NCBI RefSeq assembly: GCF_036345155.1
Contig: NZ_CP107772.1
Location: 7,812,001-7,876,000, forward strand
Direction: 5' to 3'
Origin: Streptomyces sp. NBC_00582
GTDB taxonomy: Bacteria; Actinomycetota; Actinomycetes; Streptomycetales; Streptomycetaceae
Length of the DNA stretch: 64,000 bases
Shown: in pieces, positions 1-11,079 of the stretch
How positions within the stretch are numbered: the stretch's first letter is position 1
How the letters are laid out: every line of letters begins with the position of its first letter
Notes under the pieces: generated by a model
Databases searched by the model: none
Seen by the model: only the letters and a program-made list of their open reading frames with translations
Told to the model about the DNA's origin: nothing
Translations under genes and position numbers: made by a program

Positions 1-1
1 C

Positions 2-346
2 GGCCTCGGCGACGGAACCCCCGACGGCATCGAGGGCAAGCACATCTCCATGGCCGCCCGCCAGGGCGACCCGGTCGCCGTCGACTCCTACCGCGAGCTG
101 GCCCGCTGGGCCGGCGCCGGCCTCGCCGACCTGGCCTCCCTCTTCGACCCCTCCGCCTTCATCGTCGGCGGCGGTCTCTCCGACGAGGGCGAACTGGTCC
201 TCGACCCGATCCGCAAGTCCTACAAGCGCTGGCTTGTGGGCGGCAACTGGCGCCCGGTGGCCGACGTGATCGCGGCCCAGCTCGGCAACAAGGCGGGCCT
301 GGTGGGAGCGGCGGACCTGGCGAGAGAGCCCGACCCCATCATGTGA
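2..346 (+). CDS. glkA: Glucokinase, ROK family (3' part only)
   Basis: This is the C-terminal ~114 residues of a ROK-family sugar kinase; the start lies before the window. The part visible includes the family's C-terminal run with the segment DPSAFIVGGGLSDEGE and the closing KAGLVGAADLA, both typical of actinobacterial glucokinases. The enzyme phosphorylates glucose with ATP in the cytoplasm, and in Streptomyces GlkA is also needed for glucose repression. The stop is TGA at 344-346, followed by a palindromic repeat. Assignment rests on these motifs and on the neighbours, which match the S. coelicolor glkA locus. The ATP-binding and ROK signature motifs are outside the window and cannot be checked. 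Confidence 0.9.
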   Translation, partial: GLGDGTPDGIEGKHISMAARQGDPVAVDSYRELARWAGAGLADLASLFDPSAFIVGGGLSDEGELVLDPIRKSYKRWLVGGNWRPVADVIAAQLGNKAGLVGAADLAREPDPIM

Positions 347-365
347 CGTTCACCGGGCCGGCCTC

Positions 366-428
366 GGGGCGCGGGGAACTGCGCGACAAGCCACGCAAAC
401 CGGCGGTCGCGCACAACCCGCGCGCCCC
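366..428. repeat. Streptomyces interspersed palindromic repeat, copy 1
   Basis: An imperfect long hairpin. The outer arm GGGGCGCGGG (366-375) pairs with CCCGCGCGCCCC (417-428), and the inner arm GCGCGAC (381-387) pairs with GTCGCGC (406-412). The core GGCGCGGGGAACTGCGCGAC recurs, inverted, near 46302-46329. I recognise it as a repeat scattered through many Streptomyces intergenic regions. Here it sits just after the glucokinase stop and could serve as a terminator. Confidence 0.7.
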
Positions 429-454
429 ACCCCGTCGGGCGTACATTGATCCAC

Positions 455-1213
455 ATGCCGCCGCTCCCGAATCCCGGTACCGAGCCCGACGGTTCGGCCG
501 TCATCAGGGTCCTGAGCTACAACATCCGCTCGATGCGCGACGACACCGACGCCCTGGCCCGAGTCATCACCGCCTGCGCCCCCGACCTGGTCCTGATCCA
601 GGAAGCCCCGATCTTCTTCCGCTGGCGCAAGAAACTCGCCCGCCTGGCCGCGGCCACCGACCTGGTGATCCTCACCGGCGGTGGCACGGCGGCCGGCCCG
701 GCGGTCCTGTGCACCCTGCGCGCCACCGTCGAACGCACCGAGGACGTCCTCCTCCCCCTCACCCCCGGCCACCACCGCCGCGGCCTCGCGACCGCCGTCG
801 TCCGCTTCGCGGGTGCCCGCCTCGGTGTGATCAGCTGCCACCTCAGCCTCCACCGGGGCGAGCGTCACGACCAGGCGGGCATGCTCCTCGACCGGTTGGC
901 CGGCCTGGGCGTGGAGCACGCCGTCGCGGGCGGCGACATCAACGAGAGGCCGGACGGCCCCGCCTTCACCCGCCTGTCCAGCACCCTGCGGGACTGCCGC
1001 GCCGCCGCCCCCTGGGGCACCGAGCACACCTTCCCCTCCGCCGCCCCCGACCGCCGTATCGACGGCGTCTTCGCGACCAAGGGCGTCGACGTCCTGGGCT
1101 GCGGAGTCCCCCTCGGCCTCCCCGGCGTCACCGAGAACGACCTGAGGGCGGCCACGGACCACCTGCCCGTCCTGGCCGCCCTCCGCATCCCGGCCGCCGG
1201 CAAGGTGTATTGA
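455..1213 (+). CDS. Endonuclease/exonuclease/phosphatase family protein
   Basis: A ~252-residue single-domain protein of the EEP superfamily (DNase I / AP endonuclease 1 fold). The fold's landmarks occur in order: SYNIRSM near the N-terminus (Asn), LIQEAP (metal-binding Glu), a HLSLHRG stretch, GGDINERPDG (Asp/Asn of the active site) and TDHLPVLA near the C-terminus (catalytic Asp-His). The substrate cannot be told from sequence; nucleic acid or a phosphoester lipid head group are both possible. There is no signal peptide. I chose ATG 455; an in-frame TTG at 446 would add three residues. No clear ribosome binding site is visible before either. Confidence 0.8.
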   Translation: MPPLPNPGTEPDGSAVIRVLSYNIRSMRDDTDALARVITACAPDLVLIQEAPIFFRWRKKLARLAAATDLVILTGGGTAAGPAVLCTLRATVERTEDVLLPLTPGHHRRGLATAVVRFAGARLGVISCHLSLHRGERHDQAGMLLDRLAGLGVEHAVAGGDINERPDGPAFTRLSSTLRDCRAAAPWGTEHTFPSAAPDRRIDGVFATKGVDVLGCGVPLGLPGVTENDLRAATDHLPVLAALRIPAAGKVY

Positions 1214-1229
1214 TCACGAGCGACAGGCC

Positions 1230-1892
1230 CTAGACGACCGCCCCCCGGCCGGGATCCTGGTCGTCCTCGTCGTCCGGCCGCATCCGCACCACCAGCGTGG
1301 CGAAACCGCCGAGGAAGCCGCCGACGCAGACCGTCGTCAGCCACCACGTCATCTCCCAGCCCAGCAGCACCGCCAGCAACAGCAGCAGCGGCCCGCCGAT
1401 CACCCCGAGCCAGGCGAACTTCGCCGTGGCGTCGGCGGCCGGCAGCGGAGGGGGCTCCGGCGGCACGAAGTGCCCCTCGTCGTCCTCGTCGAAGTCCTCC
1501 TCGTCGGGCTCCGGCGCGGCGTGGTCACGCGGGCCGACACCGGGCGCGAACGCGATGGAGCTGCCGAGCGGCTTGGCCGGTTTCGGCTCCTGATCGTCCC
1601 CCGAGCCACGAGGTTCGCCCTCGCCCGTCTCACTCGTCTCGTTCGCGTCGTTCGTCTCGTTGGTCCGGGACTCCAGCAGCGCCAGGTCCTCGATGGACTT
1701 GAACGGCTTGGCCCCCGGCGGGTCCGGCGGCTCCTCCCCGTACCCCGCGACGATCGCCGCCCACGCGGCCTCCTCGTCGAAGGGCACGTTCTGCTCCTCC
1801 GGCTCCCGGCCCCGACGGGCCTCCAGGCCGTCCAGGCCCTCCCGCTCCTCCCGGTTCTCCCGGTCCTCGCGGTCGGAGTCGTGCTCAGCCAC
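1230..1892 (-). CDS. Conserved actinobacterial membrane protein, acidic N-terminus
   Basis: A ~220-residue protein I do not assign to a named family. The first two thirds are highly charged and acidic, rich in Glu, Asp and Arg and probably unstructured. Near the C-terminus two hydrophobic stretches (LGVIGGPLLLLLAVLLGW and WWLTTVCVGGFLGGFATLVV) form a membrane hairpin, followed by an acidic tail. The GTG start at 1892 overlaps the lipase stop by 8 bp, so the pair is one transcription unit and likely translationally coupled. A role near the membrane together with the lipase is only inference. Confidence 0.75.
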   Translation of the reverse strand: MAEHDSDREDRENREEREGLDGLEARRGREPEEQNVPFDEEAAWAAIVAGYGEEPPDPPGAKPFKSIEDLALLESRTNETNDANETSETGEGEPRGSGDDQEPKPAKPLGSSIAFAPGVGPRDHAAPEPDEEDFDEDDEGHFVPPEPPPLPAADATAKFAWLGVIGGPLLLLLAVLLGWEMTWWLTTVCVGGFLGGFATLVVRMRPDDEDDQDPGRGAVV

Positions 1893-2664
1893 CTACGGCC
1901 GTCCCTTCCTTGCCGACACTGGGCGCGATCCGGGCGATGAACGCGTAGCTCTCCTCGAAGATCCGGTCCGCATCGTGGTCCAACGTTGCCACGTGGTAGC
2001 TCTGTTCCAGGAGGATCTCGGTCACGTCCGTGGACGACACCCGGCTCAGCACCCGGGCCGAGTCGGCCGCCGGCACGACATGGTCCTGGACGCTGCGCAG
2101 CAGCAGCAGCGGCTGTGTGACCTGCGGAAGCTCCCCGTCGATCTGCCGCAGCAGCACCCGCAGGGCGTGCGCCGACCGCAGCGGCACCCGTTCGTACCCC
2201 GTCTCGACGATCCCCTCCTTCGCGATGTCGCTGGCGATGCCCTTCGCCGACCGCACGAAGTGGTGGGCCACCGGCAGGGCGTACGCCGACAGCCCGTGCA
2301 CCTTGTTCGCCGGATTGACCACGATCACGCCCTCGACGCCCGCGCCGTGCTTCGCGGCCAGCCGCAGCGCCAGGGCGCCGCCCATGGACAGCCCCGCCAC
2401 GAACACCCGGGAGCACCGCTCGCGCAGGGCGCGCAGCTCGCGGTCCACCTCCGCGTACCAGTCGGGGCCGTCGGTGAGGACCATGTCCTCCCAGCGCGTG
2501 CCGTGCCCCGGCAGCAGGGGGACGGAGACGGTGAAGCCCTGACCGGCCAGATACCGGGCCCAGGGGCGCAGCGACTGCGGGGAACCGGTGAAGCCGTGGC
2601 AGAGGAGGACCCCGACCTCCCCGCCCTCATGGCGGTACGGCTCGGCTCCAGGAAGGACCGGCAC
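1885..2664 (-). CDS. Alpha/beta hydrolase, monoacylglycerol lipase / carboxylesterase type
   Basis: A 259-residue cytoplasmic alpha/beta hydrolase. The oxyanion HGFTG motif is at residues 23-27, the nucleophile elbow GLSMGG places Ser93, the acid is probably Asp194 (SVQDHVV) and the base His224 (SYHVATLD). The spacing matches carboxylesterase Est30 and bacterial monoacylglycerol lipases, which cleave short- to medium-chain esters. The GTG start at 2664 is preceded by AGGAGA. It is divergent from the plsC-like acyltransferase and heads a two-gene unit with the membrane protein. The physiological ester is unknown. Confidence 0.85.
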   Translation of the reverse strand: MPVLPGAEPYRHEGGEVGVLLCHGFTGSPQSLRPWARYLAGQGFTVSVPLLPGHGTRWEDMVLTDGPDWYAEVDRELRALRERCSRVFVAGLSMGGALALRLAAKHGAGVEGVIVVNPANKVHGLSAYALPVAHHFVRSAKGIASDIAKEGIVETGYERVPLRSAHALRVLLRQIDGELPQVTQPLLLLRSVQDHVVPAADSARVLSRVSSTDVTEILLEQSYHVATLDHDADRIFEESYAFIARIAPSVGKEGTAVGG

Positions 2665-2807
2665 CTTCGGTCTCCTGTCTTCGTCTGTTCTTCACGAGAG
2701 GGACGTGAGGTTCACGGTACGCGACCCCACTGACACCGACCAGGGCCGTCGGAGCCTTTGCCGCCGCTCCGGGTTAAGGTCTGAGAACACATACAGGAGG
2801 CACTGGG

Positions 2808-3581
2808 TTGTTGTACGGCGCGATGAAGGTCGCTATCGGGGGGCCGCTGAAGGTCACCTTCAGGCCCTGGGTGGAAGGCCTCGAGAACATTCCCGCCGAG
2901 GGCCCCGCGATCCTGGCGAGCAACCATCTGTCCTTCTCGGACTCGTTCTTCCTGCCCGCGGTCCTGGACCGCAAGGTCACGTTCATCGCGAAGGCCGAGT
3001 ACTTCACCACGCCCGGCCTCAAGGGCAGGCTCACGGCGGCCTTCTTCAAGGGCGTCGGTCAGCTCCCGGTGGACCGCTCCGGTGCGCGTGGTGCGGGGGA
3101 GGCCGCGATCAAGAGCGGCATAGACGTGCTGGAGCGCGGTGAGCTGTTCGGGATCTACCCCGAGGGCACCCGCTCGCCCGACGGCCGCCTCTACCGCGGC
3201 AAGCCGGGCGGCCTCGCGCGCGTGGCGCTCGCCACCGGCGCGCCCGTCATCCCCGTCGCGATGATCGACACGGAGAAGATCCAGCCGCCGGGCAAGGTGA
3301 TGCCCAAGGTGATGCGGCCCGGCATCCGGATCGGCGAGCCCCTGGACTTCAGCCGCTACCAGGGCATGGACCACGACCGTTTCGTGCTGCGGGCGCTGAC
3401 GGACGAGGTCATGTACGAGATCATGAAGCTCTCCGGCCAGGAGTACGTCGACATCTACGCGACCGCCGCCAAGCGGCAGATCGCGGAGGCGGCCAAGGCC
3501 GACAGGGAAGCGGAGAAGGCCGCGAGGGCGGCGCTCGCGCAGGCCGAGAAGGACCAGGCCAAGAAGGAACAAGAGCAGTAG
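2808..3581 (+). CDS. plsC: 1-acyl-sn-glycerol-3-phosphate acyltransferase-like protein
   Basis: A PlsC-family acyltransferase of ~257 residues. Motif I is NHLSFSD (the HX4D catalytic pair), motif III is the phosphate-binding YPEGTRSPDG, and motif IV is around APVIPVAMI. The family moves an acyl group from acyl-CoA or acyl-ACP to lysophosphatidate or a related lysolipid at the inner membrane face. The C-terminus is a charged Ala/Lys/Glu helix. The start is TTG 2808, set by AGGAGG at 2795-2800; a second TTG follows directly. The exact lipid substrate is unproven, since actinobacteria carry several PlsC paralogues. Confidence 0.85.
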   Translation: MLYGAMKVAIGGPLKVTFRPWVEGLENIPAEGPAILASNHLSFSDSFFLPAVLDRKVTFIAKAEYFTTPGLKGRLTAAFFKGVGQLPVDRSGARGAGEAAIKSGIDVLERGELFGIYPEGTRSPDGRLYRGKPGGLARVALATGAPVIPVAMIDTEKIQPPGKVMPKVMRPGIRIGEPLDFSRYQGMDHDRFVLRALTDEVMYEIMKLSGQEYVDIYATAAKRQIAEAAKADREAEKAARAALAQAEKDQAKKEQEQ

Positions 3582-3629
3582 CGGAACACGTGCGGCAGGG
3601 GACGCTCCGGGGGCGGGGGGACTGGACGG

Positions 3630-4856
3630 ATGGCCAGGCGCGAGAGAGTCATGAGGATGTCGGTCGAGCTGCCGCTGTGGCGCGCGCTCTCCGGCTACCG
3701 GGTCCTGACGATGCTGTACGCGGTCGGCCTGTTCGCCACCGCCTACGACGACTACGACCGTCCCGGTGTCGCCGTCGCCTACTTCGCCGTCCTGTTCGTG
3801 TGGACGCTCGCGACCCTGCCCCGGGTGCAGAACGCGGCGGCCTGCACCAAGCGCTTCCTCACCGTCGATATCGCGGTCGCGCTCACCGGCATCGTGCTGA
3901 CCCCGTTCGTCGTCAGCGACCAGCACATCCAGGACGGCGGGCCCACCCTGCCGTCGATCTGGACGGCCGGCTCGGTCCTCGCCTTCGCCATCAAGGGCGG
4001 CTGGCGCTGGGCCGCGTTCGCCTCCACACCGGTCGCCGTCGCCAACCTGATCGAGCGCGGTCACCCGGCCCGCGACACCGTCCACAACGTGATCCTCGTC
4101 TGGGTCGCCTCGATCGCCATCGGCTACGTCGTCGAGGTCGCCCGCGCCTCCGAGCGCACCCTGGCCCGCGCCCTGGAGATCGAGGCCGCGACCCGGGAAC
4201 GGGAGCGGCTCGCCCGGGACATCCACGACAGCGTGCTCCAGGTGCTGGCCATGGTGCAGCGGCGCGGCGCGGTCATCGGCGGCGAGGCGGCCGAGCTCGG
4301 TCGGATGGCCGGCGAGCAGGAGGTCGCGCTGCGCACCCTGGTCTCCGGCGGGCTCGTCCCGGTCTCCCGGGTGTCGGAGGACCTGGCCGAGGGGGCCGTC
4401 GTCCGCCTGGTCGAGGATCCCGAGGGGCCCGAGGAGAGCGACGGCCCGGTCGATCTGCGCGCCCTGCTCGCGCCGTACGCCGCCGCCCGGGTCAGCCTCG
4501 CCGAGCCGGGGGCGCCGGTGCCGCTGGAGCCGGCCGCCGCCCGGGAGCTGGCCGCCGCGGTGGGCGCCGCCCTCGACAACGTACGCCGGCACGCGGGCGA
4601 GGAGGCCCGCGCCTGGATCCTCGTCGAGGACGAGCCCGACGAGGTGATCGTCACCGTCCGGGACGACGGGCCCGGCATCCCCGAGGGGCGGCTCGCGCAG
4701 GCCGAGGGCGAGGGGCGGCTCGGGGTCGCCCAGTCGATCCGGGGCCGGCTGCGCGATCTCGGCGGGCGCGCCGAGCTGATCTCGACGCCCGGACAGGGCA
4801 CCGAAGTGGAGTTGACCGTGCCGAAGGCCGTGGCGGGGAAGGACAGCAGGCGATGA
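3630..4856 (+). CDS. macS: Two-component sensor histidine kinase, MacS-like
   Basis: A 408-residue sensor kinase. The N-terminal ~150 residues hold several hydrophobic segments (a membrane sensor domain), followed by the dimerisation helix with the phospho-acceptor in ARDIHDSVLQ, an N-box around ALDNVRRHAG and a G-box DDGPGIPEG, that is the HisKA_3 / NarL-type layout. Its stop overlaps the response regulator start (ATGA at 4853-4856), so the two are coupled. Position beside pfkA and the acyltransferase matches S. coelicolor SCO2121/SCO2120, reported as MacRS, which controls morphogenetic membrane protein genes. The start could also be ATG 3651. Orthology rests on remembered gene order. Confidence 0.85.
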   Translation: MARRERVMRMSVELPLWRALSGYRVLTMLYAVGLFATAYDDYDRPGVAVAYFAVLFVWTLATLPRVQNAAACTKRFLTVDIAVALTGIVLTPFVVSDQHIQDGGPTLPSIWTAGSVLAFAIKGGWRWAAFASTPVAVANLIERGHPARDTVHNVILVWVASIAIGYVVEVARASERTLARALEIEAATRERERLARDIHDSVLQVLAMVQRRGAVIGGEAAELGRMAGEQEVALRTLVSGGLVPVSRVSEDLAEGAVVRLVEDPEGPEESDGPVDLRALLAPYAAARVSLAEPGAPVPLEPAAARELAAAVGAALDNVRRHAGEEARAWILVEDEPDEVIVTVRDDGPGIPEGRLAQAEGEGRLGVAQSIRGRLRDLGGRAELISTPGQGTEVELTVPKAVAGKDSRR

Positions 4857-5515
4857 GCATCAAGGTCATGGTGGTCGACGACCATCCGATGTGGCGCGAC
4901 GCGGTCGCCCGCGATCTGGCCGAGTCCGGCTTCGACGTGGTCGCGACCGCGGGCGACGGCGAGCAGGCGGTGCGCCGCGCCCGGGCCGCCGTACCGGATG
5001 TGCTCGTCCTCGATCTGAACCTGCCGGCCAAGCCCGGTGTGCAGGTGTGCAAGGAGGTCGTCGCCGCGAACCCGGCGCTGCGGGTCCTGGTGCTCTCGGC
5101 GAGCGGTGAGCACGCCGACGTCCTGGAGGCGGTGAAGTCCGGGGCGACCGGCTATCTGCTGAAGTCGGCGTCCACGGAGGAACTGCTGGACGCGGTGCGC
5201 CGCACCGCCGTCGGCGACCCGGTGTTCACGCCCGGACTCGCCGGACTGGTCCTCGGCGAGTACCGCCGGCTGGCCTCCGACCCCGGGCCGGCCTCGGGTC
5301 CCGACGAGCCGGACGCGCCGCGGCTGACCGACCGGGAGACCGAGGTGCTGCGGCTGGTCGCCAAGGGGCTGAGCTACAAGCAGATCGCCGAGCGCCTCGT
5401 CATCTCCCACCGCACGGTCCAGAACCACGTCCAGAACACCCTCGGCAAGCTCCAGCTGCACAACCGGGTGGAGCTCGTCCGGTACGCGATCGAGCGGGGT
5501 CTCGACGACGAGTGA
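4853..5515 (+). CDS. macR: Response regulator, NarL/LuxR family, MacR-like
   Basis: A 220-residue response regulator. The receiver domain has the acidic pair at VVDDHP, the phosphorylatable Asp in VLVLDLNLP and the conserved Lys in GYLLKSAS. The C-terminus is a LuxR-type helix-turn-helix (LTDRETEVLRLVAKGLSYKQ). ATG 4853 overlaps the kinase stop by 4 bp, so kinase and regulator are made together. MacR of S. coelicolor is reported to bind a 16-bp dyad TGAGTAC-N2-GTACTCA; a close match lies in this window at 24272-24287. Confidence 0.87.
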   Translation: MSIKVMVVDDHPMWRDAVARDLAESGFDVVATAGDGEQAVRRARAAVPDVLVLDLNLPAKPGVQVCKEVVAANPALRVLVLSASGEHADVLEAVKSGATGYLLKSASTEELLDAVRRTAVGDPVFTPGLAGLVLGEYRRLASDPGPASGPDEPDAPRLTDRETEVLRLVAKGLSYKQIAERLVISHRTVQNHVQNTLGKLQLHNRVELVRYAIERGLDDE

Positions 5516-5528
5516 GCCCCGCAGGACA

Positions 5529-5543
5529 CTGACTCTTCGTCAG
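5529..5543. promoter_or_regulatory. Dyad CTGAC-N5-GTCAG upstream of pfkA
   Basis: CTGACTCTTCGTCAG is a dyad with 5-bp arms, 35 bp before the pfkA start. A closely similar 15-bp perfect palindrome, CTGACGAATCGTCAG, occurs at 18082-18096 before another gene. It looks like an operator or part of the promoter; the protein that would bind it is not known to me. Confidence 0.4.
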
Positions 5544-5577
5544 GCAGCCACCGGCTTGCGGCGAAGGGAACCGTTCC

Positions 5578-6602
5578 ATGCGCGTCGGAGTACTGACCGG
5601 AGGCGGTGACTGCCCCGGGCTGAACGCCGTCATCCGGGCCGTCGTCCGTAAAGGGGTCCAGGAGTACGGGCACGAGTTCGTCGGCTTCCGGGACGGCTGG
5701 CGCGGGCCTCTGGAGGGGAGGTCGGTCCGTCTCGGCATCCCGGCCGTGCGCGGCATCCTGCCCCGGGGCGGCACCGTCCTCGGCTCCTCCCGCACCAATC
5801 CGCTGAAGGAGGAGGACGGCATCCGGCGGATCAAGGACACCCTCGCCCGGATGGGGATCGGGGCCCTGATCACCATCGGCGGCGAGGACACCCTCGGCGT
5901 CGCCGCCAAGCTCTCCGGCGAGTACGGCGTCCCCTGCGTCGGCGTCCCCAAGACCATCGACAACGACCTCTCGGCCACCGACTACACCTTCGGCTTCGAC
6001 ACCGCCGTGGGCATCGCCACCGAGGCGATCGACCGGCTGCACACCACCGCCGAGTCCCATATGCGGGTGCTCGTGGTCGAGGTGATGGGCCGCCACGCGG
6101 GCTGGATCGCCCTGCACTCGGGCCTCGCCGGCGGCGCGAACGTCATCCTCATCCCCGAGCAGCCCTTCGACGTCGAGCAGGTGTGCGCCTGGGTGACCTC
6201 CCGTTTCCGGGCCTCGTACGCGCCGATCGTGGTCGTCGCCGAGGGGGCCCTGCCCAAGGACGGCGACCTGGTCCTCAAGGACGGCTCGCTGGACTCCTTC
6301 GGACACGTCCGGCTCTCCGGCGTCGGCGAGTGGCTCGCGAAGGAGATCGAGCGGCGCACCGGCAAGGAGGCCCGCACCACCGTCCTCGGGCACGTCCAGC
6401 GCGGCGGCACCCCCAGCGCCTTCGACCGCTGGCTCGCCACCCGCTTCGGGCTGCACGCCGTCGACGCCGTCCACGAGGGCGGCTTCGGCACGATGGTCGC
6501 CCTGCGCGGCACGGACATCGTCCGCGTACCGCTCGCGGAGGCGACGGCCCGGCTGAAGACCGTCGATCCGGCGCTGTACGCGGAGGTGGGCGTGTTCTTC
6601 GG

Positions 6603-6606
<4 letters not shown>
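5578..6606 (+). CDS. pfkA: 6-phosphofructokinase with pyrophosphate-type signature
   Basis: A 342-residue group A phosphofructokinase that makes fructose 1,6-bisphosphate in glycolysis. Visible motifs are TGGGDCPGLNA (phosphate loop), the catalytic KTIDNDLSATDYTFGFDTA segment and MGRHAGW. In the nucleotide pocket residues 101-104 read GGED where ATP enzymes have GGDG, and Lys125 stands where E. coli has Gly124. Asp104 plus Lys is the classical mark of PPi-dependent enzymes, as in Amycolatopsis methanolica. Streptomyces encode several PFK paralogues; this locus corresponds to pfkA1 (SCO2119). Phosphoryl donor is therefore uncertain. Its TAG stop shares CTAG with the convergent anthranilate synthase stop. 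Confidence 0.92.
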
Positions 6607-10051
<3,445 letters not shown>

Positions 10052-10068
10052 CCATCGGTAAGTGCTGT

Positions 10069-10101
10069 GGGGCGCGGATCACATACGATCCGCGCCCCTT
10101 T
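10069..10101 (+). terminator. Intrinsic terminator after DAHP synthase
   Basis: GGGGCGCGGATC (10069-10080) pairs perfectly with GATCCGCGCCCC (10087-10098) around a 6-nt loop, followed by TTT, 18 bp after the DAHP synthase stop. Confidence 0.85.
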
Positions 10102-10128
10102 GCACTGTTGCCCGCCGGGTGTGCCGGG

Positions 10129-10147
10129 TAAGGTTAGGTTAGCCTTA
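10129..10147. promoter_or_regulatory. Iron box (DmdR/IdeR-type operator) upstream of bfd
   Basis: TAAGGTTAGGTTAGCCTTA is a 19-bp imperfect dyad close to the IdeR/DmdR1 consensus TTAGGTTAGGCTAACCTAA. It ends 27 bp before the bfd start and would overlap the promoter. Iron-loaded DmdR would be expected to bind here and repress bfd when iron is sufficient, which suits a ferredoxin that helps release stored iron. Confidence 0.8.
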
Positions 10148-10173
10148 TCGATCTCGGCGGGAGGTGAATCCGC

Positions 10174-10428
10174 GTGTACGTCTGCAGCTGCTTCGGAGTG
10201 ACTGAAGCGCAGGTCCAGCAGCACGCGGAGAACGGAGCCTGCACCCCTCGCCAGATAGCCTCCGCCTGCAAGGCGGGCACCGACTGCGGTTCCTGCGTCC
10301 GCCGGATCCAGGCGATCCTCGGCCGCGGCGCCTGCCCGCGCCGTGAGCCGGCCGACCGGGGCCGCCCCGTCCTCTCCGACCTGGAACGCCTCGGCTCGGA
10401 CCTGGACCGGCTCGACGAGGCGGCCTAG
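10174..10428 (+). CDS. bfd: Bacterioferritin-associated ferredoxin
   Basis: An 84-residue BFD-type [2Fe-2S] protein. The four cluster ligands are C4 and C6 (VCSCFGVTE) and the CxxC in GTDCGSCVRRI, with the helical segment between them. Bfd passes electrons to bacterioferritin so that ferric iron in the core is reduced and released. The GTG start at 10174 follows GGGAGGTG. The gene has an iron box in its promoter and is convergent with bfr; the two TAG stops share the bases CTAG at 10425-10428. The C-terminal ~25 residues beyond the domain are Arg/Asp-rich. Confidence 0.9.
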   Translation: MYVCSCFGVTEAQVQQHAENGACTPRQIASACKAGTDCGSCVRRIQAILGRGACPRREPADRGRPVLSDLERLGSDLDRLDEAA

Positions 10429-10904
10429 CTCTCGGGCTGCTCGATGAGCTGGGCGATGTAGAGGGCCTCACCGAGCTTCTCCACCAGCTCGAGCTGGGTG
10501 TCGAGATAGTCGATGTGGTGCTCCTCGTCGGCGAGGATGTCCTCGAAGATGTTCGCCGAGGTGATGTCGCCCTTCTCCCGCATCACCTTGATGCCGCGCT
10601 TGAGGCGGTCGATCGCCTCCACCTCGATCTGCCGGTCGGCCTCGAACATCTCCCTGACGCTCTGGCCCACCCGCACATGGAACAGCCGCTGGTAGTTCGG
10701 CAGCCCCTCCAGGAACAGGATCCGGTCGGTGAGCACCTCCGCGTGCTTCATCTCGTCGAAGGACTCGTGCCGCGTGTACTTCGCGAGCTTCGTCCAGCCG
10801 AAGTTCTCCTGCATCTTGGCGTGGAGGAAGTACTGGTTGATCGCGGTGAGCTCACCGGTGAGCTGCTCGTTCAGGAACTCGATGACCTCGGGGTCGCCCT
10901 GCAT
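10425..10904 (-). CDS. bfr: Bacterioferritin
   Basis: A 159-residue ferritin-like iron store. The ferroxidase residues are present: Glu18 region (QLTGELTAINQYF), E51 and H54 in DEMKHAE, a central Glu in EVEAIDRL, and E127/H130 in ADEEHHIDYL. The Met in DEMKHAE that binds haem between subunits in E. coli Bfr is also kept. ATG 10904 is set by AAGGAG 8 nt upstream. It is convergent with bfd. No clear iron box is seen before bfr itself, but an operator-like repeat at 10980-11013 lies between it and the divergent molybdoenzyme gene. Confidence 0.95.
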   Translation of the reverse strand: MQGDPEVIEFLNEQLTGELTAINQYFLHAKMQENFGWTKLAKYTRHESFDEMKHAEVLTDRILFLEGLPNYQRLFHVRVGQSVREMFEADRQIEVEAIDRLKRGIKVMREKGDITSANIFEDILADEEHHIDYLDTQLELVEKLGEALYIAQLIEQPES

Positions 10905-10979
10905 CGCAGAGGCTCCTTCCACGTGGGGAGTCGGGGAGGTTGCCGCCGCATGATGTCACCGGGGGGAAAGATCGTCCAG

Positions 10980-11013
10980 TAAGTGCGTACTTAGTAAGTT
11001 AGTGCACACTTAG
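10980..11013. promoter_or_regulatory. Clustered dyads, probable operator, between bfr and molybdoenzyme gene
   Basis: Two similar palindromic units abut: TAAGTGCGTACTTA (10980-10993) and TTAGTGCACACTTA (11000-11012 region), with ACTTA-G-TAAGT (10989-10999) spanning the join. Such spaced TAAGT/ACTTA half-sites are typical of dimeric winged-helix repressors. It could control either divergent gene. The binding protein is unknown. Confidence 0.5.
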
Positions 11014-11079
11014 TCGGTGTTGCCCGATTCAGGACATGGCCGGTCATGTGCACTGTGTCGGGTCTGTCAGGATGGAGAC

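Noticed and set aside
2712..4592. A long minus-strand frame opposite the acyltransferase and sensor kinase
   Set aside because: Antisense shadow; the plus-strand genes have clear catalytic motifs in order.
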